DNA of 64,000 bases from Sorex araneus (GCF_027595985.1 NC_073305.1:170632172-170696171); one strand, 5' to 3'; numbered from the stretch's first letter, positions 22,629 to 34,648 are shown. Translations and numbers: made by a program. Notes: generated from the letters alone by a model not told the origin.

Positions 22629-22711
<83 letters not shown>

Positions 22712-23009
22712 CTCTTTCTTTCTTTCTTTCTTCCTTTCTTCCTTTCTCTCTTTCTTCTTTCCTTCCTTTCTTTCCCTCTTTCCCTTTCTCTTCTTCCTTC
22801 CTTCCTTCCTTTCCTTCTTTCTTTCCCCTTTCCCTCTTTCCCTTTCTCTCTCTCTTCCTCACTCTTTCTCTTTTTCTTTCTTCCTTCCTTTCTTTATTTC
22901 TCTCTTTCTTTCCTTCTTTCCTTATTTCTTTCCCTCTTTCCCTCTCTCTTTCTTTCTTTCCTTTCCTTCTTTCTTTCCCTCCTTCCCTCTTTCCCTTTCT
23001 CTCTCTTCC

Positions 23010-23046
<37 letters not shown>

Positions 23047-23075
23047 TTTCTTTCTTTCTTTCTTTCTTGCTCTCT
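22612..23075. repeat. Long (TTTC)n polypyrimidine tract
   Basis: About 460 bp in which almost every base of the plus strand is T or C. It is mostly TTTC units, with CCTT and CTCT variants in the middle. Reading frames rich in Ser/Phe or Lys/Glu here are artefacts of the repeat. Confidence 0.98.
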
Positions 23076-23574
23076 TTTATTAGTTTTAGAGTCACCTATT
23101 TACTTCTCTAAGAAGTTTGATGGTTTGGCTCATTCCACCCTCTTCTCCACAGTAATTTACCTACCTTTTCTGCTCTACCACCTTTTTTGCTTCCAACACA
23201 GTGATATCTTAACTTGAATTAAGTATTCAGTGACTCTGTATTTATGGTTATGAATATACCAATCACATCTGTGTCATGTATTATATCATGATTACTTTCC
23301 CATAATATCCCATAGTATTTATTTGTTTCTTTTCTTTAAATTGTTGGGTTTTTTAAATTTGTTTGATTCATTTAATTTGCATTTATAATCTACAATTGAC
23401 TGAATCTTTCCTTAGGAAATACCAGTCTATCAGGAATTCCACCAATTTCATCTCTTGGAAGAAATCTCTTTTGTAACCTTATCACCTAACCAAGACAGAT
23501 GGTCTTTACAGTCAAGTTCACAGCTGCCCCTCCTTTGAATCTCCTGTTGGGATTCTTTATTCTATGCCTCTTTT
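23076..23574. other. AT-rich spacer
   Basis: No feature recognised. Confidence 0.4.
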
Positions 23575-23830
23575 TTTTCTTCATTTCCTTGTTTTGTTGG
23601 CATGTATTCCCAGTCTCTTCGTTAGGAAGTGGTCATAGGAAATAAAAACCCTGGAGACCTTGTATATCTGGAAATGTATTCATTCTGTCTTCAAATTTTG
23701 ATTGAGGATTGGGCTAAGTATAGAAGTCAGCGTTGAAAATACATTTTCCTCAAAAGTTGAAAGGCATTGTTCTATTATGTTTAAGTTTCCAGTATTGCTG
23801 TTTAGATATCCAAGTGTTTTGACTTTTGAC
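23575..23830 (-). mobile_element. Old L1 remnant
   Basis: The order of phrases tatctggaaatgtattcat, ttgattgaggattgggc and ggcattgttctattatg resembles a reversed internal L1 block common in mammals. Heavily decayed. Confidence 0.45.
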
Positions 23831-23859
23831 TTTATTGTGTAAAACAAATATACATAGTG

Positions 23860-24039
23860 TTCATTTTAGCTAAAGGAATTGATATATTTTTGTTGTAGTT
23901 TTAAAGCATTACTAATGAATGAATACTGAACAATAAGTAAAGATAAAACTTCATTTTAGCTTAAAGAATTGATATATTTTTGTTGTAGCTTCAAAACATA
24001 ACTAATGAATGAATACTGAACAATAAGTAAAGATAAAAC
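23860..24039. repeat. 90-bp tandem duplication
   Basis: Two adjacent copies, 23860-23949 and 23950-24039, with six mismatches over 90 bp by hand. Each starts ttcattttagc and ends aaagataaaac. A third copy begins (ttca) and stops. Confidence 0.95.
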
Positions 24040-24042
24040 TTC

Positions 24043-25869
24043 AGGTATTTAAAAATGTTGATTCATGTTTGCTGGGAATTATTCTATAAAGGGCATTAGT
24101 AGTTAGGTCACAGAAAATACGTTGTCATTAGTTATTGAATTTTCTGCAATTTTGGATGGATTGAAAGTTATCTTCTAGATATTAACAATACCATTGCAAT
24201 AATGCAGCATCCCTGTTATCTAAAATAGAAGCTGCTGTATAAAAGGAATTTAAATTTCTGTTAATATTAAAATGTTCATAAGATTACTTTTTATTACCAT
24301 ACATTTATACATGCCAGTTCTACATAAAGTCCTAAACAACACATCTGCTATATGGAATATAAGAGGTGGGATAAATGTATAAAAATGTGGTCAGCTTCTG
24401 CTCTTCAGTTTGTTGACTTGAAGGAGCTGGGTTGTGGTTTTTGGGGGGTATTAAATCTATTATACTTTATTTGCCTGAATATTCACCACTGTACATCCTT
24501 TCCTCAAACATTGACATTACCTTATTTTTTTCTACTTCCAATCTGTTCAGTGACAATAAAATGATAACCCAATTAACCAATATCCTCAACTAATCTTTCC
24601 AGAAATTTTCATTTTTTGAAGGAACAAAACTAGAAAACAGGTTCAATTGAAGGATCCTGAAGATGTGATTCCAAATTACATCCTAGAGTTAGAATATATT
24701 TTACCCATTTCTAAACATGAAGAGCATTCAGCATGGAAAGATGCTCTGAGTAATAGCCCTTGGGCCTCTAATAACCCCGTTCTTCCGAAATAAAATGAAG
24801 TACGTTATATTGCACTAGTAACATAGAATGAAGCACTAATACAATTTAGAAAGAGTTGTCACTAAAAGATATTTTCCCCCTTTGTCAATCTTGATGAGAG
24901 AAAAAACATTCAATTAGAATACTCATGTGCTCCTGAGTGGTCTATTTAATTGAAACTTTATGGTATTTCACTTAAAATACATAAATTTATTTTTCACTTC
25001 TTGCAATTAAACATTGCTTTTCTCACATTACCATCAAGGCCATAGAGGGATTAATTATATTAAAAGCCTACTTCCTGCTTTTCTTCCTTCAGTCCACTAT
25101 AGGTCATAATTGTTTTTGAATATAATATATACTTTGTCATAATCAAACATACATACAGTTTATCTACACCTATACTTGACTAATTATTTAGGAGCATAAA
25201 AAAACTATATTCAATTTCGAGTCTTTTCCAACAGCAATAGATGTTGAATTTATTACACATATATTAAGAGCTTTTAACGTTTAGTTAAAAAAACTTAATC
25301 TGTTATATAACTATTTTAATTAACATTTAAAAATTATTATAGTTGAGATAACATTGCAATAGTGTGTTTATTTGACCTTTTCATAGGTATGATGTGAGAC
25401 TTTCAGCATAATAAAATATTTATTAATACAAGTGACTTTGGTCTTTTGACTCATTCTCAGACAGTGAATAAAAGGCATCTGATTCATACTTTCCCAAGGT
25501 TTTGATTGACTATTGGGCATTTACATCTAGTCTTTGAAGCTACAGGAATAGCAGAGAAACAAGAATAGTAGAGATAAGAAAAAAATTGGTTTTACTGGGT
25601 CATTTTAGGTCCTGTGGTCTGCACATGTTTCTTAAGAGGAGATCAGGCGTGTCCTGGGTGGTAGGACTGTAGACTGCATATGTTTTTTAAGGAGTAGCAC
25701 TTGTTTCCATTGAATATACTTCTTGGTAATATTTTTTTTATTTTGGATGACAGTTGTACAAAATATAGATTCCTAAAATCAGGCTTGTAAGTATATCTCA
25801 GATTTTCAGTGCGCTTTTATATCCCTTATAGTATTTAATGACTAAAGCGCACAAACCACCCGAGCTTTA
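24043..25869. other. Large AT-rich, apparently repeat-free intronic block
   Basis: No SINE, LINE or microsatellite is recognised in about 1.8 kb, which is unusual for this window. No coding signal. Confidence 0.45.
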
Positions 25870-25995
25870 TGAGATAAGTACTGTCATTGCCATTGTACAG
25901 ATGAGGAAATGTCTTGCTCTCCTATATACAGCCCGAGAAGGAAATAGCAACAAGACCAACGACATTTGCTTTCTGGACATAGGTCAGATGAGGAT
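25870..25995 (+). repeat. MIR element
   Basis: The core phrase attgtacagatgaggaaatg with preceding gagataagtactgtcattg matches the mammal-wide MIR core. Decayed at both sides. Confidence 0.6.
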
Positions 25996-26454
25996 CAAGA
26001 CTTCTTCCCTCGAGGCTCCTGAATGCAACTGGCAAACCAAACTCACAGGCACCAACCACCAGGTCTTACAACTGGGGTCGGATGCAGCACGGGGCTGACC
26101 TTGACAGGACTTCTGAGGGGATTTCAGAGGATGTGTACTGAATTAAAATGGTGATATTTGTTTCTTCTGACCCCCCCCTTCACTTCCCCCTTTTGCTGCG
26201 GTTGTTTTTGTGATGACCAGGGGTCATTTGGTCTTGGTGCTCACCACAAAGAGCATAGGTTGCTTTAAAACTCATAAAAGCGACATTTTTCACAATGAGA
26301 ATGGGGGAGGGGAGGGAGAGGGAATTATTTCAACACTATACCAAATGGGTGACGTCGGGTAACCCACTGAAATTAGTGTTCACTTAGGATTCTGGATGGA
26401 ATGGGACACAAACTACTAGTGGTGTAGTAGCAGGGATGCCACTTATAGTAATTG

Positions 26455-26715
26455 ATACTCACGAATCACGAAATCCCGTTAATCACCGATTTCTCGGGCT
26501 CAGTAACATCTTATTTCATCCTTTCCCTGAGATCTTAGAAGTCCATCTCCACTTGGCCCTCTTAACGATGTTGCACTGGGGGCTCTTCAGGGTCAGGGGA
26601 ATGAGATCCAGCTTGTTACTGGATTTTGCATATGAATACACCCTGGGAAGCTTGCAAGGCTGTCCCATGTGGGCAAGAAACTCTCAGAAACTTGCCAGTT
26701 TCTCCCAAAGGGAGA
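26455..26715 (-). repeat. SOR-C SINE variant (SOR-B with extra module)
   Basis: A minus-strand copy. The tail end (cccgttaatcaccgatttc, then cagtaacatc) resembles SOR-B. Before the core (ttactggattttgcatat) there is an extra module of about 90 bp containing ccctgagatcttagaag and cttcagggtcaggggaatg. The same module occurs in the copy at 28913. Confidence 0.65.
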
Positions 26716-27069
26716 AGTAGGCTAAAGAAGTAGGCGCTTCTGAGAGCTTGCTTTTAAGTCTCTCTCTGAATGTTGGCCATTGATGGGATTACACACACCT
26801 GGGTTCCTCTGCCGGTACCTTCATGCGTGAGGCCTGTCCAAACATGTGGAGAAGGGCCTCGAGCATGGCTGTAGTTAGGTTCCGGTGGTCTTCGGCTGCC
26901 GGGAGCTCTGCTCGGGGTGGGGAGGGAAGCTGGAGCCCATCCCCTCCGAGGAGCCCCAGGGAAGACAGCCAGGCATGCGGGCAAGAGACTCTCTGTATTA
27001 CTTTTCAGTAATTGTTACTGAATACATTAATTGCTAGATTTTGAGTCAATTGAAATTACAGAAACAGAT
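26716..27069. other. Spacer
   Basis: A moderately GC-rich piece at 26860-26980. No feature recognised. Confidence 0.4.
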
Positions 27070-27250
27070 AACCTATAGAGTGGTATCCACCAGGCTCTAT
27101 TTTAAGAGGGCTGCATATATATAACCTCCTTTAATTTTCTTCTCCAACCAATTGTGGTAGGGAAAGGAAGGTACAGGCATAGGAGGATAAGGGAGAGAGG
27201 AATTACTCAAAGCACACATGACAGGGGCAGAGTTGAAACACTCAATTATT
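27070..27250 (+). repeat. Probable MIR element
   Basis: The order ccaggctctattttaag, atataacctcctttaat, gtggtagggaaagg and gacaggggcagagttg follows the MIR consensus but is strongly decayed. Confidence 0.5.
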
Positions 27251-27502
27251 AGGAATTAACCTCTCTCTCTACTGTGACCAGTAGGGCCAGCCAGGATGAT
27301 TCCAAAGCTGGCAGAGTAGGATTTGGATACGGTTCCACAGGCCTCCCCAGGCCAGATAGTCTTACCTTCCTTGGTAGATATAGAATCCTAAGAGTCTATA
27401 ATCTGAAAAAGGAGCATCCTAATTGTTTCTTAACACTATGAAAGATTACTAGGGCCATAGTTATCCTCTGATGTTCTTTAGAAAATTCATTTTTTGCTTT
27501 AA

Positions 27503-27780
27503 TAGCGAGATAGCGCAGCAGGTAGGGCGTTTGCCTTGCTCGCGGCCGACCCAGGTTCAATTCCTCCATCCCTCTAGGAGAACCTGGCAAGCTACTGAGA
27601 GTATCCCACCCACATGGCAAAGCCTGGCAAGCTACCCGTGGCATATTTGATATGCCAAAAACAGTAACAACAAGTCTCACAATGGAGGCATTACTGGTGC
27701 ACGTTTGAGCAAATTTATGAACGATGAGATGACAGTGACAGGACGACAGTGCTATGACAGTGCTACAGTGCTACAGTTAG
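27503..27780 (+). repeat. SOR-B SINE with long irregular tail
   Basis: The head lacks its first bases (starts taatagcgagatagcgcag). The body is complete. The tail is longer than usual and changes unit from tgacag to variants such as cagtgctatga and cagtgctacag. Confidence 0.9.
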
Positions 27781-27935
27781 TAGCGAGAAGCATCCTTGGT
27801 CCAGTCTTTGGTGATAGACAGGTTGGAATATGGCTCATAGAATCATGCTAGGAAGTTGCATTCTGTCTCTCCACCGTTCTTTATTTAGGTAATCTGAAGG
27901 ATCAACAGAAGATACACTAAATACTGTTTACCTCT

Positions 27936-28012
27936 AGGGCTGGGGATGTAGCTCAGTGGTAAAGCACGTGCTTTGCATATATGAGGTTTAGTCCCCTGAA
28001 CCAAACACAAAA
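27936..28012 (+). repeat. tRNA-Ala-like SINE
   Basis: gggctggggatgtagctcag (A-box region) and gtgctttgcatatatgagg resemble tRNA-Ala with a TGC anticodon. The B box is damaged (ggtttagtccc) and an A-rich tail follows. It is not a functional tRNA gene. Confidence 0.65.
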
Positions 28013-28912
28013 CACAGAAGCCTAAGTACTTGCATTTTAAAACTGGCTCTTCAAGTTCTCAAAACCACTTATCAAACTGAAACTCAGCCAAGGTTCAAGC
28101 TGCACAGAATCTCTCCTTTCTGTCCTGCCCCCACTCACTGCGCAAGAAGGCCCAGTTAGCACCCGGCCTAACCAGCAGCTCTCACCCAGCCCGTCTTGTG
28201 GACGCTTGGTTGTGTTCGAGGCAATCTTATTTTAGCATCAGTTCTTTTTTTCTCCTCACCATAATTATAACCACAATCCTCAAAAGGAGAAGAAGATCGA
28301 CCTCAGCCACATGCGCACGTTGTATCAGTGTTTGCACACAATCTGAATGGCACAGTAGAACTTTATATTACGTTCACACCAAAGTAGATATAATTCAGTC
28401 ACAGTCGCCAGTCAGGTTGCATAAATTATTGGGCCAAGGAACTGCAGGACCCGCTGCTTCTGTGTATGGTTTGAAGTTGTAGCTGTACCCTCTTGTTTTA
28501 CGTGCATGAGGATTTCCTTTCCTCCCCCAAATTTGATGTAGCAGTTATTCCCATTATTCACCTAGATATTTTTTAAAGAAAATACAATAGAGGGGAGAGG
28601 GGAGAGGCCAGAGAAGGTATTACCACCACCACGCCCTGCCCATTTCAGTTTATTTTTTTATGGTTGTGAGGATGAACAGTTTCTGGCAGGAAGTGAGCAG
28701 GTGAGGGTGAATCTTCCTCTCCAATCACCTGGACTCAGCCACACAGTTGCAGGACTGGCTTCTCTCTCCCTCTGTGCTCTTCCTGCAGGACAAACTCACC
28801 CGAGTTCCTCAGGGAGTGGCTGCAGTGTTTGCATTAGTGATAGAAAGCAAAGCCCCATGTGCTGATGTTATTCAAACCTCTGCCTGCAAACTGTCAGGGT
28901 CTTATGCGTCAC
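28013..28912. other. Intronic spacer
   Basis: Non-repetitive, moderate GC. No gene seen. Confidence 0.4.
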
Positions 28913-29094
28913 TGTATCACTGTATCACTGTCATCCCGTTGTTCATCAATTTACTCGAGCGGGCACCAGTAACGTCTCTATTACACTCAGCCCTGAGATT
29001 TTAGCAGCTTCTCCTTACTCGTCTTTCCCCACGATTGGAGGCTCCTTCAGGGTCAGGGGAGTGAGACCTGCCGTTACTGTTTTTGGCATATCGA
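28913..29094 (-). repeat. SOR-C SINE variant, head missing
   Basis: A minus-strand copy: tail repeats (cactgtatcactgtatcac), the RTE-like block (tactcgagcgggcaccagt), the extra module (ccctgagattttagcag, then cttcagggtcaggggag), and the core gttactgtttttggcatatcg, where it stops. The head is absent. Confidence 0.75.
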
Positions 29095-30109
29095 ATCACT
29101 GGCAACAATCTTGTCAGTTGTTTTGCTATTCCAGAATATGGGTCCTTTATTCTGGGTCCTTCTATGACCGTTTTCTGTCATTTTCTTGGTTTGTTCTTAT
29201 TGCTTCCTCACTGCTTTTCACTAACAGCCTGCTCCTAGAGAAATGCTGAGTGTTTTTGATGTGTTTTTTTTTTCTGATAGCAGACTATTTCTAGTATATC
29301 ACAGACACATTTATTTAATTGAAACTCAACAATTTCAGGGGCATGAGCAACAGTGACTTATTGTTCCCATGATTCTCTTGATTGAACACTCCTTCTGTTG
29401 GTGTTTCTCCAGCCTATGGACCTGGCTGCTTCCTGCTGGTAGGTTAGCCGGGGGCTGGCTCCGCTGGGCTCACTGATCTGACCGGGCCTCATCCACCAGG
29501 CTGCTGGCCTAGGCTTCTACATGTTTATTATACTGGGGTTCTTAGCAGGAAGTCCCTTCTCACAAAGGGCTTTTAAAGGATAGTGCTTTTAAAAACTTCG
29601 TTTTCTGTTGTATTTACTAATAACCTATGGCCAAAGTCAGTCCCAAGATGTAGCTAATTATTTATTTTTCAGTTGTAGGAGCATGTATTATAAATATTTT
29701 CTCCTTCTTCAAGGAGTTTGGACAAAATTGGGGGCAAAGTATAGGGCATTTGTGTTCATGATCAGAGTAGATATAAATTAATGGTTATCACATCATAGAC
29801 ATAGTTGACTTGATGTTTACACTGTTCAGATAATTTACAATACTGTAATAGTAAAATTGGTAGCTCTCTTTATTGAAGTTCCAATAGCAAAGTGCCCATG
29901 TATATTAGAATTCCATATTCTTTATTTACTTGTATCAGGAATAGCTCATTTATTCTGTGAATTTTTTTTCTTCCTACAAATAATCTTTCTTCCCTCATTA
30001 GTAGATTGCTTAAACACAACAACCTTCTCTCTCCTTGCCTTTAAGTTAATGTGCAAGGTAATCATTTGAGCCTTTTTCCATTTTCACCCTGTCTGCTTTT
30101 ACTTAGCAT
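29095..30109. other. Intronic spacer
   Basis: Mostly AT-rich, no gene or assigned repeat. Confidence 0.4.
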
Positions 30110-30120
30110 AGTTTGGGGAT

Positions 30121-30365
30121 GGGCTGGAGCGATAGCACAGCGGTAGGGCATTCGCCTTTCATGTGGCCAACCCTGGTTGATTCCTCCGCCCCTCTAGGAT
30201 AGCCTGGCAAGCTACCAAGAGTATCCTGCTTGCATGGCAGAGTCTGGCAAGCTACTCGTGGCATATTCGATATGCCAAAAACAGTAGCAGCAAGTCTCAC
30301 AATGGACACGTTACTGGCTCCTGCTCGAGCAAATCGATGAGCAGCAGGATGACAGTGACAGTGAC
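30121..30365 (+). repeat. SOR-B SINE with 11-bp target duplication
   Basis: A full-length plus copy bounded by the direct repeat agtttggggat at 30110-30120 and 30366-30376. The tail ends gatgacagtgacagtgac. Confidence 0.94.
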
Positions 30366-30376
30366 AGTTTGGGGAT

Positions 30377-31721
30377 TCCTTGAGGAGTCACCAAGAGTAA
30401 CTTATTGAGGAAGAAGAAGGAATAAGAAGTTGGCAGCCAAAGTGTCATCTTTGTTACTGATGAAGGCTAAGTTGGAAGTTGCTATTTCCTCTGCAGGGAA
30501 TTGTGCTTTATGCTCCAAACAATCGCCATGAGATGAGCTTGTTCTGATCTCTCTCAGGCCTGCCCAGCCTCAGAGCAGAGCGTGTAACTCCCTCAGGGTC
30601 TACCCGCTTTCAAGAAAAAGAGAACCTTCCAAAGGGCACCAGCCTACTGTGCTCAATTTCTCCTTCCCCCTCCCAAGCCACCAATCAGGTCGAGACTAGC
30701 AAGCCCCTTGACAGAAAGAGGTGCAGTAAAGGCATCTCGTGGAAGGAAATGTCAAGAGGTGGGGTGAGTGTTTCATCCTCACGGCGGTGGCCCTACAGAC
30801 GTCCATTCTGCACACTCCACTTCACTGCAGTACTTTGTGAAAAGTCTGCACCGTGGATTTGCATCTATGTGGGCTTCAATCATAACCACCGTGGATTTGC
30901 ATCTATGTGGGTTTCACTCACTAACAGAATAAACCGGATGAAAATCCTAACTTTCTGGGCTCTAATGGTTGGTCACTGGAAAATGGTTTCCCCCCTCAGA
31001 ATTATTGTGAAGATTATTGCATGAGCAACACAAAAATCGCCACATAGTATATACTGTATTCCCCTCACGTTATTTTTCCTTTGCGTTACATAGAAGGCTG
31101 CTGACCTTGTAATACATGCTGGGGTTTTCATCTATTTTCTTAGGAATTGAGAGAACTGTGAGCCCTGTACATAAAGTTCGTTGATGTAAGGCTTGGTGTT
31201 TTAACCCAGAGGGAAGAAGATCATTTTAAAGCAAACAAAACTGCGTCAGAATGGCAGTTGGAACTGCATCACATAATGACAATCTGAGTCATCAGCCAAT
31301 TATGTCCAGCAGCCTCAAGGAAGCAATGAAGCCGATCATTGATTTCCGAAGAGAATTTCCAACAAAACTGAATGAAGGCTCATTTTCACACGCGAGGGGA
31401 GAGATTTCAGTTACGTAAAAGTCACTTACGTGAAACAATCCATGCTTCAGTGATGCTGGGTAATTGACATTTTTCTGCCCTCATGAAAAAAAAATGTCAG
31501 TTCCAAATAATCATGAGTTTCTTTGAGAACGGGAGAGCATAAGTGGTCAACAAGATTAGAATCAGTGACTCAACGAACATTGTTGAAAGGAAAGAGAGAA
31601 AGATAAAGGGATTTAAGCATTTAAACAATATCTGTGACTGGCATTATGAGTTGGAAAAGAAAAATCCACTGATTCTTCTGGAAGCTCTATTGATTTCTCT
31701 GTTTATTTATTGTTTTCTATT
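30377..31721. other. Repeat-poor intronic block
   Basis: Contains a 38-bp tandem duplication (listed separately). Otherwise the sequence is complex and free of recognised repeats, particularly 31180-31460. No coding exon is recognised. Confidence 0.45.
30849..30924. repeat. 38-bp tandem duplication
   Basis: caccgtggatttgcatctat begins both copies at 30849 and 30887. The copies differ at a few bases near their ends. Confidence 0.92.
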
Positions 31722-31797
31722 TGCAGTGCAAGGGATGTAACAGAGCCTTGCCTGTACATGCAAAGCACGTACTCTACACTGAGCACACTGGCCCTAG
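31722..31797 (-). repeat. tRNA-Ala-like SINE, minus strand
   Basis: The reverse complement reads gtgctcagtgtagagtacg then tgctttgcatgtacaggc, again tRNA-Ala-like. It faces another copy head to head across a T14-A13 run. Confidence 0.5.
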
Positions 31798-31824
31798 TTT
31801 TTTTTTTTTTTAAAAAAAAAAAAA

Positions 31825-31902
31825 CTATGTTTGACATGTGGCTCAGTGGTAGCACATGTCTTGAATGTGTGAGACCCTGGAATGAGATCCCTGGCACTTC
31901 GA
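31825..31902 (+). repeat. tRNA-Ala-like SINE, plus strand
   Basis: gacatgtggctcagtggtag, then gtgtgagaccctgg and gatccctggcac. The element runs into a CA repeat, a common 3' fate of such SINEs. Confidence 0.58.
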
Positions 31903-31917
31903 ACTCACATGCACAAG

Positions 31918-31922
<5 letters not shown>

Positions 31923-31975
<53 letters not shown>

Positions 31976-31976
31976 C
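31923..31976. repeat. (CA)n microsatellite
   Basis: About 54 bp of CA with one GC interruption near its end. Confidence 0.98.
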
Positions 31977-33313
31977 GGAGACCCTATGGAACATCTATAA
32001 AAATAGAACTTTTAATCACAGGTATTCACCTTTTCAAATTCGGATCCAAAGCCAAGTCAGATGCGTGTTAGGATAGTTGGGATCCAACAGGGCTGTTTTG
32101 GTTTGGAAATGCTAATACATATAAGGTTGGGAAACTTGTACGGTGAACCTTGACCCTGCTAACCAGCATACTTAACTCTCTTCCTTTCTCACTTAGCAAA
32201 TGAATCAGCTGGCATTTCCTCACTTCTCTATCCCTGAGTCTGAAGCTTGTATCAGCGCTTTATCATCCCTTGTGTCATACTGTAGTCTTATCTACAATGA
32301 ATCTTATTTGTAAGAGAACTATTTATGAATGATTTTTGTGGGTTTTTGGAAAGTGGTGAGGAGCTACTAGGACTGATTAAATGCTCTAACAATGAAAATT
32401 TGGTGGTATTGGGAAAACTCAAGTGTGGAGAAATTATTATGGAAAAGAAGACTCTAGTAATGCTAAACATATTTTGTGTGTTCATCCAGATCTCGGTTAA
32501 AATGAAGTTAAAAAATTTTTAAAAGCTTCTGCCTATAAAATGAAAGCCCTGTTCTGAGTGTTCGTGTGCATTTCAATGCTTATATTGAGGTAATAACCCT
32601 GGGTGGTGGTGCTGGGAGGTGAGCTACTTGAGGAGATATTTTTGGTACTTGATCTGCATCTGCTGCTGACCCAAGTTTATAAAAGTTAAAAGTTAAACGA
32701 AACCTAAAAGCTGTTTTCCTTTTCGCTGCCTTGTTTTTAAAGTCAGGAGTTGGAATAGACTGCTGACTGTTACTCGGCTGGGCGAAAGTGTGATTTATGG
32801 ATGTGAATCAGTCTGAGAAAGCGCACTCCTTGCCCTTGAAGGTTGAATTGCGTGGTGTTTCTTAGTAAGCCACTGCTAGATTCTGGGACACTGCCCCTGA
32901 GGGACTTTCTGGCTCCTGCCAGATGTTTGTGGGGAGGGAAAGGGATGGTGATAAAGGTGAGTTTGGGGTTGGTTGTGGGGCCGCCACCACCCAGAGAAAG
33001 GCGCTTTCTGATCTGCATAAAGATGCCGTATATTCCCTACATAAAGGCTCATTCAGACACTGTGTGCGCCAGTGGCCAACCGAGGTATAATGACTCCCTG
33101 TGATTTATAACTGTCATTTTCTTTTAGCCATCTTTAAACATTGTTATATATAACACCTGAAGTTAGCATATAATAGATTATAAAATTGGAAAATCCGGAC
33201 ATGGATACTTTGTGAGTTAAGATAAGGGAGTCACTGTTTGAAAGTCTTCATTTGGAACATATATTGGGGAGACAATATCTTTTTGATTGCACTAGTCTCT
33301 AAATACATATACA

Positions 33314-33315
<2 letters not shown>
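31977..33315. other. Intronic spacer
   Basis: No repeat family or gene recognised. 32760-33100 is the least AT-rich part. Confidence 0.4.

Positions 33316-33349
<34 letters not shown>
33316..33349. repeat. (GT)n microsatellite
   Basis: About 34 bp of GT. Confidence 0.97.
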
Positions 33350-33350
<1 letters not shown>

Positions 33351-34552
33351 TCCTTGTAAAAAAATGCCTTCATATAATTTACTTCCTTCTGAAGCAAGAA
33401 TACTAAACTTTCTGAACCCACAATTTTAGAGGAATAGTCTCTAGAATATTTCTTTGCTATGAATGCTGAAAATCAGGTTCTCCCATGGTCTGGGTATGTT
33501 TCCTCCTATAATCTACACGTTGATCTCCATAAGAGACCTCAGATTCTTACCCACCTATCCATCATGTAGCCCATGACTGAACCTTTTCACTCCTTGTAAA
33601 AATGCCTTAACGTACATAGGTGAGACAGGAAAGTGTTTTATTTCCTGGTGGAAGACAAAATTGTGTTTAAAGTTTAATCACATTGGGTATTCTATAAAGA
33701 TCCTCTTTGATTTAGCTGTCTGAAAAAAGACTGATCCCCAAATATAATTATGTTCTGAGATACTGGCTTAACAATTATGAGCCTTTTTTTTTTCATGTTT
33801 CCCTTAGAGCAAGTAGGTACAAAGTCTCTTTCGTGATCAGAGATATGACTGCATTGTGTTTATAACTGGTTCCCTTAGAAGCAAGGAATGAACAGTGCCT
33901 CTTACGGAGGCTCTTTGTAGCACTCACTGAATGGGTTATTTCTCTCATTCATCTTCTGCATAGGTGCACACTGGTTTCCTGAATCTTTCTTTTCTGACCT
34001 GACAGAAAATATCAAGTTTTTAGGTGCCAAATACATGAGGTTCTTGACCGCAGGATTCAGTTCTGTTATCAGCATATCTAATTACTAGAGCATCTCCAGC
34101 CTTAATGTTTCAAATTAATTCAGGTACCAGAAGGTGTCTCAAAATAATTAATCTAATCCATTTTCCTCATATTTCCTTTTGGTAAAGGCCTTTGACAATT
34201 GCTTACATCCACCCTAAATCAAGGCAGTTGGAATAAATTCTCTCTAAAACTCTTAGTTACTCTGCCTTCTAGATTTCAAAAATTATTTTTATGCCTCACT
34301 AGACTGAGAGTGAGGTCTCTGTGTATCTTGATTTCTTACCCAGGCTCCATGCCAGCCTGTCCAGAGGTGGTTAGAAGCCAGTAGTATTCCCTGCTGGTAG
34401 CTAGGATTTTCTTCTATCAACCGTTATTTATCAAAGTTGGGTCCATCCTGAGGAATACTATCAGTTGTCCAGAATTGCAGAATATTTATGAGTACAAAGC
34501 TACTACATGGATGAGCAACCAATATGTGTGCACTAGAATAACTTGAAGATCA
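33350..34552. other. Intronic spacer
   Basis: No gene. Around 34290-34380 (ctagactgagagtgaggtc) there may be a LINE2- or MIR-type remnant. Confidence 0.4.
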
Positions 34553-34648
34553 TCCTAGACCTCCTGAATCAGAATGCTCGAGGCCCAGGTATCCATAATG
34601 TTCGAAGCGCTCCAGAAGATTCTCAAGTTGGGGAGCCACTGACTGCCA
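34553..34648 (-). mobile_element. MER5A-like hAT remnant
   Basis: agacctcctgaatcagaatg, then cccaggtatccataatg and gattctcaagttgggg ending agccactg follow the order of the reversed MER5A consensus as I remember it. It is a non-autonomous DNA transposon fossil with no coding capacity. Confidence 0.55.

Noticed and set aside
22503-23217. Ser/Phe-rich and Lys/Glu-rich frames of 119-211 codons
   Set aside because: They are translations of the TTTC repeat.
27936-28012. Possible tRNA-Ala gene
   Set aside because: The B box is damaged, the stems do not close and an A-rich tail follows. It is a SINE, not a gene.
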